DNA from: Bacteroidales bacterium
Lineage (GTDB): Bacteria > Bacteroidota > Bacteroidia > Bacteroidales > UBA932
Length of the DNA: 64,000 nt
Assembly (NCBI GenBank): GCA_016290835.1
Contig: JAEEVG010000003.1
Location: 1 to 64,000, forward strand
Reading direction: 5' to 3'
The translations under genes were made by a program, and so were the position numbers. This document shows positions 7,763-15,791 of this stretch, in pieces. The notes under the pieces were generated by a model. It did no database searches. It saw only the letters and a list, made by a program, of their open reading frames with translations, and was not told the origin of the DNA. Each line of letters begins with the position of its first letter. Within the stretch, counting starts at the first letter, position 1.

Positions 7763-8824
7763 CTAGAGGAGCAGCATCACCGCAAAGACATAGAGCAGGA
7801 ACGCCTGGAACTTCAGGCGGGAGCCGTTGTTCTCCGTCAGCAGGGACTCCGCTGCGTCCTCCCCGGAGAGTCCGGCGAGTTTGTCGTGGTTGGGCAGGCG
7901 CCGCCGGCCCCATTTTGCAACGATCAGTCCGTCATCGACATAGGTCGCCCCGCCGTTGGAGCGGTTGAGGGTGAGGAGTTTCTTGCGGTCCGCAAAATAG
8001 GTGGAGGCAAGGATCTCCGGGATGGCGGTCAGGGACTCCATCGTCGCGGGCATCGCGGCCGCAAGGACCACCGGGTTATAGCCCAGGGTGGCCGACTCCC
8101 GCATCACGCGCCCGATCCGCTCCCAATCTGACTCTCGGAGCTTTTCCGGCATATAGACGGAAACGGCGAGGACCTTGCCGCTGACCATCAGGCTGTCGAC
8201 ATATTCTCCTGTGGCATCGCTGAGCGAGAGGGTGGGGGTGCGGTCGTCCGTGGGGTCTTCGATCTCTTCGGGCAGCATCATCTCGGCTCCGGGCTTGAAC
8301 GGGGTGAAGTCGATGAGCGGAATGGAGAGCGAGGAGTACAGCATGAATAGGCACACGGAGACGGCCACGATGGAGAAACTGACAAATTTGATCTTCCGGG
8401 TGGGCCCCAGCTTGTTCAGCGGCAGGCTGGCGAGCGCCCACAGCAGGAGCAGGACGACATTCTTGATCAGGCTCTGCAGGTGGGTCAGGTGGACGATCTC
8501 GCCGAAGCATCCGCAGTCCATCGGGGGGTTCCCGATATACAGGATGAGGGTCAGGATGGTGAAGAATCCAAGCAGGATCCCGGTCACGATGGCAGTCAGT
8601 CTGCGCCATACGCCGGTGATCAGGGCTGTCCCCAGCACGGTCTCCAGCAGAGCCAGGCCCGAGCCGGCCAGGCCGGCAAGCCCGGACAGGAAGCCCAGAT
8701 GCAGGAATTGGAGATAGTCCTCCACAACCAGCCGGGCCCCAACGGGATCCATCAACTTGAGGATGCCGGAGAGGAAGAGAACAAAACCGACCAGGACGGC
8801 GCTAAACCTTCGGATGACTCTCAT
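7763..8824 (-). CDS. BT_3928-like membrane protein with DoxX/MauE-type domain
   Basis: A 353-residue protein whose N-terminal 150 residues form four helices of the DoxX/MauE type with DCGCFGE, a cysteine motif shared with MauE-like proteins linked to thiol redox chemistry. A further helix leads into a roughly 150-residue domain that may be thioredoxin-like without an obvious CxxC, and there is a hydrophobic C-terminal tail. This two-part layout matches Bacteroidota BT_3928 family proteins of unknown function. The start overlaps the tmk end by 23 bases, so the two are co-transcribed. Confidence 0.75.
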   Translation of the reverse strand: MRVIRRFSAVLVGFVLFLSGILKLMDPVGARLVVEDYLQFLHLGFLSGLAGLAGSGLALLETVLGTALITGVWRRLTAIVTGILLGFFTILTLILYIGNPPMDCGCFGEIVHLTHLQSLIKNVVLLLLWALASLPLNKLGPTRKIKFVSFSIVAVSVCLFMLYSSLSIPLIDFTPFKPGAEMMLPEEIEDPTDDRTPTLSLSDATGEYVDSLMVSGKVLAVSVYMPEKLRESDWERIGRVMRESATLGYNPVVLAAAMPATMESLTAIPEILASTYFADRKKLLTLNRSNGGATYVDDGLIVAKWGRRRLPNHDKLAGLSGEDAAESLLTENNGSRLKFQAFLLYVFAVMLLL

Positions 8825-9485
8825 AGATGGCCTTGATCTTGGCGAAAATGGCTTCGGGCGGCAGCATCCGGCCCTGCTCGTCGCCGCAATCCACGACGAT
8901 GAAGCGCGGGTCCAGGGATGCCTGGCGGCGGTACATATCGCGTACGCGCCGCTGGAAGGCGATGTCGGCTTCGTGGATGTCCTGGCGCCCGTGGAGGTAG
9001 CTCCGGTCGGAGCCGGCTCGCTGGGCGGAGAGGCTTTGCTCCACGAATCCGATGGGGACGTCGAGGAAGAGGTTCAGATCCGGCCGCGGGAGGTCGAATT
9101 GCCCGTATTCGGTGTTGTTGATCCATTCGCGCAGCTCCTCCGCCTCGTCGTAGGAGGGGAGTTTGGCGCACTGGTAGGCAATGTTGGAATAGACGTAGCG
9201 GTCCAGCAGGACGGTGCCGCCTTCCTGCAGGGTGCGGCGGATCCGGGCCGCGGCGTCGTGGCGGTCCTCCGCGAAGAGCAGGGCGACCAACTGCGGGTGG
9301 ACGTGCTCGATCGAGCCGAAGCCGCCGCGCAGGAACTTGCCGATCAGCTCGCCGTACACGGGAGCGTCGTAGCGGGGGAAGTGGATGTATTCCAGTCTGG
9401 GGCAGACACTTCCGAGGTATTCTCTGAACAAACGGACCTGGGTGGACTTGCCGGCTCCGTCCAGGCCTTCCAAGACGATAAGCAT
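8802..9485 (-). CDS. tmk: thymidylate kinase
   Basis: A 227-residue P-loop kinase that phosphorylates dTMP to dTDP. It has GLDGAGKST (residues 7-15), the DRYVYSNIAYQ motif with the DR(Y/H) signature, and a LID region with SDRSYLHGRQD. It is divergent from folP. The only plausible start is ATG 9485, seven bases after its -7 box (9500-9493). Confidence 0.95.
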   Translation of the reverse strand: MLIVLEGLDGAGKSTQVRLFREYLGSVCPRLEYIHFPRYDAPVYGELIGKFLRGGFGSIEHVHPQLVALLFAEDRHDAAARIRRTLQEGGTVLLDRYVYSNIAYQCAKLPSYDEAEELREWINNTEYGQFDLPRPDLNLFLDVPIGFVEQSLSAQRAGSDRSYLHGRQDIHEADIAFQRRVRDMYRRQASLDPRFIVVDCGDEQGRMLPPEAIFAKIKAIYESHPKV

Positions 9486-9492
9486 AACTATA

Positions 9493-9521
9493 CAAAGATA
9501 TGGAAAAATTCTCTAATTTTG
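9493..9521. promoter_or_regulatory. divergent promoters of tmk and folP
   Basis: CAAAGATA (9493-9500; TATCTTTG on the minus strand) serves tmk with seven bases between box and start codon. TAATTTTG (9514-9521) serves folP with only four bases before ATG 9526. Both transcripts would have almost no leader. No strong -33 boxes are seen. Confidence 0.65.
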
Positions 9522-9525
9522 CCGT

Positions 9526-10266
9526 ATGGCAAAGATAATGGCGATCGTCAACCTGACCCCGGACTCGTTCTTCGCGCCGAGCCGGGTGCGTCCGGCGCAG
9601 GCCCTTTCGCGTGTCCGCGGACTGTGTGAAGCCGGTGCCGACATCATCGATGTGGGCGCCGTGTCCACGCGTCCGGGCGCTCCCGAGGTGAGCCTCGAAG
9701 CGGAATGGCGCCGGCTCCGTCCGCTGCTGAGCCGCTGGGAAGGGGGCGTGCCCTTGTCCGTCGATACCACCCGCGCCGAAATCGTCCGGCGGGTGTGGGA
9801 CTGCGTCGGGCCCTTCGTGGTCAACGACATTTCCGCCGGCGAAGACGACCCGGAGATGCTCCCGACGGTGGGCCGCCTGGGGCTTCCGTATATTGCCATG
9901 CACAAACGGGGCGGACCCCGCACGATGGATGCCCTGTGCGATTACCCGGAGGGGATCATACCGGCCCTGACAGCCTATTTCCGCGACTTCGGGCGGCGGG
10001 CGGAGGAGTACGGCATCTCCGACTGGATCCTGGATCCCGGACTGGGCTTCGCCAAGAGCCCGGAGCAGAACTGGGAGATCCTCGAACGCCTGGCCGAACT
10101 GCGCGCCCTGGGCCGTCCGCTGCTGATCGGTGCGGCCGACAAACGCTTCACAGGCGGCGACACCGAGCGTGCCCACCGCCTCGCCCTGGCGGGCGGCGCC
10201 GCCATCCTCCGCGTACACGACGTCGCCGCCGCGCGCCGCACGATTGATAATTACCTTTCCCGATGA
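9526..10266 (+). CDS. folP: dihydropteroate synthase
   Basis: A 246-residue TIM-barrel enzyme joining p-aminobenzoate to the pterin in folate synthesis. NLTPDSFF, DIIDVGAVSTRPG, VNDIS, IAMHKRG and RVHDV match the family. The pterin-binding SRK motif near the C-terminus is changed to ADKRF: the Lys is kept but Ser-Arg is not. It is somewhat shorter than the usual 270-280 residues. The start could be ATG 9526 or ATG 9538 (MAIVNLTPDSF); 9526 lies four bases after a -7 box, so either a leaderless message or the later start applies. Its stop overlaps the next gene (ATGA). Confidence 0.9.
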   Translation: MAKIMAIVNLTPDSFFAPSRVRPAQALSRVRGLCEAGADIIDVGAVSTRPGAPEVSLEAEWRRLRPLLSRWEGGVPLSVDTTRAEIVRRVWDCVGPFVVNDISAGEDDPEMLPTVGRLGLPYIAMHKRGGPRTMDALCDYPEGIIPALTAYFRDFGRRAEEYGISDWILDPGLGFAKSPEQNWEILERLAELRALGRPLLIGAADKRFTGGDTERAHRLALAGGAAILRVHDVAAARRTIDNYLSR

Positions 10267-12677
10267 GAGTTTCCCATATTGTCGGCATCACGCTCCTGTG
10301 CTGCCTCGGTGTCCTGGCGGCCTGTACCGCCGGACGTGCTTCCAAGAATATCCAGATCGTCCAGAAGGTGCGGGTGGAGACCCCCGCCGGCACGGTCCCG
10401 GTCCTGCCCTGGCAGATCCGGGTGACGTACGACGACCTCACGCAGGAGTGGCGCCAGGTCAAGTGGACCAACGCCGCGCGCGAGACGGAGGAGGAACAGG
10501 CCGCCCTGCCCGCCGGGTTCGCGTACACGGTCCAGGGCTATATCCTGGGGGACAATGCCTCCGACGAAGGGTATCCGGTCCAAGCGGAGGTGCGCGTCAC
10601 GGCGGAGCCCCGTCCCGCGCCCGTCCCCGCAGCCCGGCCCCTGCCGCTTTCGGACGTGCGCATCACGGGCGACAACCGCCTGACCGGCAACCGTGACCTG
10701 GACGTGCGCCAGCTGCTCTCGCTGGACATCACGCAGATGCTCTACAATTACCGGGATACCTACGGGCTGCCGACCGAGGGGTACAATCGTCCGCAGGGCT
10801 GGGATTCCGTGGACACCAAGTTGAAGGGCCACGGGTCCGGGCACTATATGTCGGCCCTCGCTTTCGCCTATGCCGGCACGGACGATGCTGCCCTGCGCGA
10901 CTCTCTCCTGCTGCGGATCCGCCGGATGGTGGATGAGCTGCGTGAATGCCAGGAGCGCACCTTCGTGTGGTCGGACCGCCTCGGGCGCTTCCTGGAGGCG
11001 CGCGACCTCGCCCCGGAGCCCGAGCTCGGCCGGCTGAAGGGGACTTGGGAGGCCTTCGACACATACAAGCGGGGCTACCGCAATTACGGCTACGGCTACC
11101 TCAACGCCATCCCCGCTCAGCATCCGGTCCTGGTGGAATACTACCGTCCCTACAACAACCGCGACTGGGTCTGGGCGCCTTATTACACGATTCACAAGCA
11201 GCTTGCGGGCCTGGTGGACATCGCCGTGAACGTAGATGTGCCCGAGGTGGCGGACAAGGCCCTGCTGATCGCCCGGGACATGGGCCTGTGGGTCTGGAAC
11301 CGCCTCCATTACAGGACTTTCGTCCAGGAGGAAGGTACGCAGGCGGAGCGCCGGGCGCGTCCCGGCAACCGCTACGAGATGTGGAACATGTACATCGCCG
11401 GCGAGGTGGGCGGGATGCAGGAGGTCCTCTCCCGCCTGTCCGGGATGGTGGACGACCCGGACCAGGCGGCCCGGCTGCGCGAGGCGGCCGGCTGCTTCGA
11501 CGCACCGGCCTTCTACGGCCCGCTCTCCCGGGGCGTGGACGACATCCGCACGCGCCACGCCAACCAACACATCCCGATGGTCATCGGCGCCCTGCAGCGC
11601 TACCGGCGCGAGGGTGATCCCGCCTACTATGCCATCGCCCGTAATTTCTGGGAGCTGGTCCAGGGCCGCTACGCCTATGCTACGGGCGGGGTCGGCAACG
11701 GTGAGATGTTCCGCGAGCCCTACACGCAGATGCTCAGCCTCAACACCAACGCCCGCACGGGCCGCGGGGGTACGGTCCACCCGGATCCGGACATCAACGA
11801 GACCTGCTGTGCCTACAACCTGGCCAAGCTGACCCGGGACCTCAACGGGTTCGATCCGGACGACGCCCGCTATATGGACTACTACGAGCGGGTCCTCTAC
11901 AACCAGATCGTCGGATCGGTCCATCCGGAGCATTACGGGGTCACTTACCAGTACGCGGTGGGACTGAACGCCATCAAGCCCTTCGGCAACCATTCCCCGC
12001 AGTCTTCGTGCTGCGGCGGTACGGGCGCCGAGAACCACGTCAAGTACCAGGAAGCGGCTTATTTCGTGTCCGACAACACCCTGTGGGTGGCGCTCTACCT
12101 GCCCACGGAGGCGGTCTGGAAGGAGAAAGGCGTCCGGTTCCGCCAGGACTGCTCCTGGCCGGCCGAGGAGTCCGTGGTCACCATCGGGCAGGGCGGACGC
12201 TTCGCGATGAAGCTGCGCGTGCCCTACTGGGCCGGCAAGGGCTTCGAGATCCGGCTCAACGGCCGGCGCATCGCCCGTTCATTCGAACCCTGCTCCTATG
12301 CCGAAATCCCCGAGCGGGACTGGAAGCCCGGCGACCGCGTCAGCATCCGGATGCCGTTCGGCGTGCACCTCTTCTACGGCCCGGACAAGATGGCGCTGGC
12401 CGCCACCGAAGGCCAGGCGCAGACCCCTTTCGAACCCAAATGGGAGGGCGCCCTGATGTACGGTCCGCTCGTGATGGCCTCTCCCGACATCACGACCTGG
12501 GAGGAGGCCGAGGTCTCCCTCGGGACGGGCCTCAAAGAAATCGTCCCCTGCGGCGCGGACGACGGCGAGGGGACGATGGGTCACGTCTATAAACTTACGC
12601 TGGACGGGCGGACGTTCTATCCGGATTATTACCTGACAGACCACGCGACGCACTACCTGCGCCTGGACCTGCACTAG
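10263..12677 (+). CDS. GH127/GH146-type beta-L-arabinofuranosidase lipoprotein (DUF1680)
   Basis: An 804-residue lipoprotein (signal ending LAAC) predicted to remove arabinofuranose from plant glycans. Residues 30-125 form a bacterial Ig-like domain (LPWQIRVTYDD, QVKWTNA). An alpha/alpha barrel then carries the zinc-cysteine active site: NETCCAYN near residue 511 and SSCCGGTG near 580, as in the HypBA1 family whose nucleophile is a zinc-bound cysteine. A beta-sandwich and a tail resembling DUF4986 follow. It starts on the folP stop (ATGA), an odd partner for a folate gene. Its stop shares CTAG with the convergent gene. Confidence 0.88.
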   Translation: MRVSHIVGITLLCCLGVLAACTAGRASKNIQIVQKVRVETPAGTVPVLPWQIRVTYDDLTQEWRQVKWTNAARETEEEQAALPAGFAYTVQGYILGDNASDEGYPVQAEVRVTAEPRPAPVPAARPLPLSDVRITGDNRLTGNRDLDVRQLLSLDITQMLYNYRDTYGLPTEGYNRPQGWDSVDTKLKGHGSGHYMSALAFAYAGTDDAALRDSLLLRIRRMVDELRECQERTFVWSDRLGRFLEARDLAPEPELGRLKGTWEAFDTYKRGYRNYGYGYLNAIPAQHPVLVEYYRPYNNRDWVWAPYYTIHKQLAGLVDIAVNVDVPEVADKALLIARDMGLWVWNRLHYRTFVQEEGTQAERRARPGNRYEMWNMYIAGEVGGMQEVLSRLSGMVDDPDQAARLREAAGCFDAPAFYGPLSRGVDDIRTRHANQHIPMVIGALQRYRREGDPAYYAIARNFWELVQGRYAYATGGVGNGEMFREPYTQMLSLNTNARTGRGGTVHPDPDINETCCAYNLAKLTRDLNGFDPDDARYMDYYERVLYNQIVGSVHPEHYGVTYQYAVGLNAIKPFGNHSPQSSCCGGTGAENHVKYQEAAYFVSDNTLWVALYLPTEAVWKEKGVRFRQDCSWPAEESVVTIGQGGRFAMKLRVPYWAGKGFEIRLNGRRIARSFEPCSYAEIPERDWKPGDRVSIRMPFGVHLFYGPDKMALAATEGQAQTPFEPKWEGALMYGPLVMASPDITTWEEAEVSLGTGLKEIVPCGADDGEGTMGHVYKLTLDGRTFYPDYYLTDHATHYLRLDLH

Positions 12678-13570
12678 TCCTCGAAGAGGGGCTTGACAGG
12701 GTCCAGGTTGCCTTCCGTGCGGTCCAGGGGGATCTTGCGGAAGGCCTGGATGATCAGCACCAGTAGCAGGATGGCGGCGGCGAAGATGATCCAGTAGCGC
12801 ATCCCGGGCAGCACCTCCACCCAGGATTCCACGTCCTTGAAGGCATCGATGTTGGACATCACCAGCGAGAAGGTGTTGTTGGCGAAGTGCATCAGCATCG
12901 TGAGCTTGAGCGATCCGGTCTTGTAGTACACATAACCGAACAGGCAGCCGAGCAGGAAAGCCGGGACGGCCTGCCAGGGGTTGAGGTGGATGAATGCGAA
13001 GAAGACCGCCGAGATCACGATGGCCCAGACCGGCTTGACCTTGTTGCCGAGCAGGCCGCGCAGCACCATACCGCGGCACAACCACTCTTCGAAGAACGGA
13101 GCGAAGATGCTTACACTCAGGAAGTTGATCCAAATATTACCCTGGGTCATGCTCTTGAGCAGTTCTTCGAGGAAGGGGGGCATCTCGGGCATCACGGAGA
13201 GGATGGCGTCCGAGCAGAAGGCGGCGCTTAGGGTCGCCAGGATCACGAACAGGGCGCACAGGGCTCCGCCCAGCGGGCTGAAATGGCTGCTGTCGAGCAG
13301 CAGGCCGCTGCGGGTGAAACTGTTGCCCCGGCTCTTGACGCTGGCATAGATCATCGCGGGGAGGAACATCAGCGGGTAGGCGACGACCATCCCGTACTCC
13401 ATCCCGGCCTCCTGCCCGAAGGCGAGGGCGAGGGGCAGGGTGACGAGGTTGCCCAGCAGGGCGCCGGCAAGCAGCCAGGCGAGCAGGATGAACATATCCG
13501 CCACCCCCGGGACAAAGTAGGTGAACTTCGCCAGGAATTGATAGTTCCTGGGTTTGCGTTTCCGTGCCAT
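12674..13570 (-). CDS. CPBP (CAAX-type) intramembrane protease
   Basis: A 298-residue polytopic membrane protein with the ABI/CPBP motifs EEWLCRG (EExxxR), FAFIHLNPWQ and MLMHFANN that build the glutamate-histidine metal site. Bacterial members act as intramembrane proteases, sometimes in bacteriocin immunity; the target is unknown. The start at 13570 (MARKRKPRNY) was chosen because earlier in-frame codons lie inside the upstream gene. It begins five bases after the stop of the nucleotidyltransferase gene and is co-transcribed with it. Confidence 0.85.
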   Translation of the reverse strand: MARKRKPRNYQFLAKFTYFVPGVADMFILLAWLLAGALLGNLVTLPLALAFGQEAGMEYGMVVAYPLMFLPAMIYASVKSRGNSFTRSGLLLDSSHFSPLGGALCALFVILATLSAAFCSDAILSVMPEMPPFLEELLKSMTQGNIWINFLSVSIFAPFFEEWLCRGMVLRGLLGNKVKPVWAIVISAVFFAFIHLNPWQAVPAFLLGCLFGYVYYKTGSLKLTMLMHFANNTFSLVMSNIDAFKDVESWVEVLPGMRYWIIFAAAILLLVLIIQAFRKIPLDRTEGNLDPVKPLFED

Positions 13571-13574
13571 GCTC

Positions 13575-14507
13575 TTACTGGTAGAGCGGGGTGGGATAGA
13601 CCCCCTCGCGGGCGAATTCTGCGAATTTCTCGACCACGGCGGGACGGTCCTCCTTGTAGGTGACGCCGAACCAGCGGGACGGGGTGGAGAGGACATCGCA
13701 CTTGGCGCTGCCCGCCTGGATCATGCAGTCGATGGCGTAGGGGATGTAGAACTCCTTCTTGAGTTCCATGATATTCTTCTCCAGGAAACCCTCGAAGATG
13801 TCGGCGCTCAGCGCGAAATAATCGGGCGTGAAGCACCACATATTCATCGAGCAGAGATCCTTGCCGCGCAGCTCGACGTGCTCTCCGGTGAGGGAATTGT
13901 CGCCGCGGACCACGCCGTCGGGGTCCTGCTGGATGTTCAGGTGCTCCACCACGTCGGTCAGATGCTGCTCGGCATCGTAGTGGCAGATGCCGCGGGACAC
14001 GCCGCCGGACTCGCTCAGGGTGTGGTCCAGTTCAAACCCCACGATGGCATAGACCCCGGTGCTTTCCGCGTGGGCGCGGCACCAGTCGCCCGCGATGCGG
14101 AAGGACTCCTTGCCGTAGTAGTCGTCACCGTTGATCACCACGAAGGGCTCCTTGATCACATCGGCGGCCATCAGCACGGCATGGGCGGTGCCCCAGGGCT
14201 TCTGGCGCTCCGGGTTGAGGGTGAATCGGGCGGGGATCTTGGTCAGCTCCTGGGTCACGAACACGAACTCGAGCGGACTGCCGTCCAGGCATTTGACGTT
14301 GCTGTATTTACGTGCGACCGTCTCTTTGAACTGCTCGAGGAAATACTCGCGGACGATGTAGACGACTTTGCCGAATCCGGCTTGTACGGCGTCGAAGATG
14401 GAGTAGTCGATAATGGTCTCGCCGCTGGGGCCGAGGCCGTCCATCTGCTTGAGTCCGCCGTAACGGCTGCCCATACCGGCAGCGAGGACGAGAAGGGTAG
14501 GTTTCAT
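13575..14507 (-). CDS. sugar-phosphate nucleotidyltransferase
   Basis: A 310-residue GT-A-fold enzyme. LAAGMGSRYGGLKQMD near the N-terminus is the nucleotide-binding signature of glucose-1-phosphate thymidylyl/uridylyl-type transferases, and FVVINGDDYYG carries the metal-binding Asp. It probably makes an NDP-sugar for envelope glycans; the sugar and nucleotide cannot be decided. The start at 14507 (MKPTLLVLAAG) fits the family, whereas an ATG ten codons upstream adds a charged extension. Transcribed from the divergent promoter at 14535-14542. Confidence 0.85.
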   Translation of the reverse strand: MKPTLLVLAAGMGSRYGGLKQMDGLGPSGETIIDYSIFDAVQAGFGKVVYIVREYFLEQFKETVARKYSNVKCLDGSPLEFVFVTQELTKIPARFTLNPERQKPWGTAHAVLMAADVIKEPFVVINGDDYYGKESFRIAGDWCRAHAESTGVYAIVGFELDHTLSESGGVSRGICHYDAEQHLTDVVEHLNIQQDPDGVVRGDNSLTGEHVELRGKDLCSMNMWCFTPDYFALSADIFEGFLEKNIMELKKEFYIPYAIDCMIQAGSAKCDVLSTPSRWFGVTYKEDRPAVVEKFAEFAREGVYPTPLYQ

Positions 14508-14534
14508 ATTTGGAAATAGATTTAGTTTCTTTCG

Positions 14535-14552
14535 CAAAAATAGTTAATTTTG
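14535..14552. promoter_or_regulatory. symmetric divergent promoter, nucleotidyltransferase / FtsB-like gene
   Basis: CAAAAATA (14535-14542; TATTTTTG on the minus strand) and TAATTTTG (14545-14552) are two -7 boxes two bases apart, the same arrangement as at 6373-6390. The rightward start codon is 12 bases beyond its box. Confidence 0.65.
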
Positions 14553-14564
14553 TGCAATAAAAGT

Positions 14565-14888
14565 ATGGCCAAGTATTCTAAAGATCTCTGGGACCGCGAA
14601 AAGGACGGCGGCAGGAAGGAGCAGCGCTCGTTCCTGCGCTATGCCATCGTCGCGACCGCGCTTTTCCTTATCTTCATGCTGGTCAAGAAAGACGGTATCA
14701 TCACCTGGGTGCAGGCGGGATTCACCTTGCAGCGCCAGCGCCGCCAAATCGAACAGCTCAAGAAGGAGAACGATGCGATGGACCGGAAGATCCGGACGAT
14801 GAGTCTCGACAAAGACACGCTCGAGCGTTATGCCCGCGAACAGTTCTATTTCGCGGAACCCGGCGACGACGTCTATATTATCGAATAA
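14565..14888 (+). CDS. FtsB/DivIC family septum formation protein
   Basis: A 107-residue bitopic protein with a charged N-terminus, one transmembrane helix (RYAIVATALFLIFML, about residues 27-43), a coiled coil (QRQRRQIEQLKKEN) and the FtsB-like end ERYAREQFYFAEPGDDVYII. FtsB/DivIC proteins help assemble the divisome. ATG 14565 is preferred over an in-frame start at 14550 that lies inside the promoter. Its last 11 bases overlap the convergent tilS gene. Confidence 0.88.
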   Translation: MAKYSKDLWDREKDGGRKEQRSFLRYAIVATALFLIFMLVKKDGIITWVQAGFTLQRQRRQIEQLKKENDAMDRKIRTMSLDKDTLERYAREQFYFAEPGDDVYIIE

Positions 14889-15789
14889 TTTCTTTCAGCA
14901 GCAGGCCGTCCCGGATCCGGAGCCGGCAGCCGTTCCCTTCGAAAGCCTTGCCTCCGACGGTCACGGTGCCGCGCGGCTCTTCGCGGTAGCGCTGCAGCAG
15001 GGCGACGAGTTTCTCGAAGGTCGGACCGCTCAGGGAGGCATCTTCTGTCAGCCGCCACAAGGCGTATTCCCAATGCTCCAGGGCGAGCAGCGCATCGAGC
15101 CGGATGGCACCTCCGGGTGTCGTCAGGCCCTGCTCCACGGAGCGGAACCAGCTTTCGGCGATGTCATCCACGCGTGCGATGCGGCGCATATCCTCGCCGA
15201 GCGTACGCAGAAAAGAAGGGTTGATTTTCTCGAAGGCGGGAAATACTTCGTGCCGGATGCGGTTGCGCTTGAGGGCGCAGTCGGCATTGGTGCTGTCCTC
15301 CCGCCAGGCCGCTCCGTGCTCCTCCATCCACACACGGATCTCGGCACGGGACAGCCCCAGCAGCGGCCGGAGGATTCCAGCTCGTGGGCCCATCCCGCGC
15401 AGGCCGCGGGTGCCCGTGCCTCGCAACAGGTTGAGAATCAGGGTCTCGGCGTTGTCGTCGGCATTGTGCGCCACGGCCACGGCATCGAAGCCCTCCGTGC
15501 GGCAGAGCCGTGCAAACCAGTCGTATCGCAGTTCGCGCGCAGCCATTTCGAGGCTGATGCCCCGGGACGCGGCATAGGCACGGGTGTCGAAGCGTTCCAC
15601 GAAGCAACTCATCCCGTGCGCGGCGCACCAGTCGCGTACGAAGGCCTCGTCGCCATCGGACTCGGCCCCGCGCAATTGGAAATTGCAGTGTGCGACGGCA
15701 AACCGGGCTCCGGGGAAAAGTTCCGGGGCCCGGTTTGCCAGGTACATCGAATCGATGCCCCCGCTGACGGCGAGCAGGATCCGGGGCAT
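14878..15789 (-). CDS. tilS: tRNA(Ile)-lysidine synthetase
   Basis: A 303-residue PP-loop ATPase that converts C34 of tRNA-Ile(CAT) to lysidine so that it reads AUA. SGGIDSM is the PP-loop; HCNFQLRGAESDGDEAFV and AHNADDNAETLILNLLRGTG are family motifs. It is clearly shorter than the usual 430-450 residues: after the catalytic and linker region only a short C-terminal piece remains (CRLRIRDGLLLKEI). ATG 15789 opens MPRILLAVSGG, two bases after the upstream gene stops. Confidence 0.9.
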   Translation of the reverse strand: MPRILLAVSGGIDSMYLANRAPELFPGARFAVAHCNFQLRGAESDGDEAFVRDWCAAHGMSCFVERFDTRAYAASRGISLEMAARELRYDWFARLCRTEGFDAVAVAHNADDNAETLILNLLRGTGTRGLRGMGPRAGILRPLLGLSRAEIRVWMEEHGAAWREDSTNADCALKRNRIRHEVFPAFEKINPSFLRTLGEDMRRIARVDDIAESWFRSVEQGLTTPGGAIRLDALLALEHWEYALWRLTEDASLSGPTFEKLVALLQRYREEPRGTVTVGGKAFEGNGCRLRIRDGLLLKEIIR

Positions 15790-15791
15790 CC

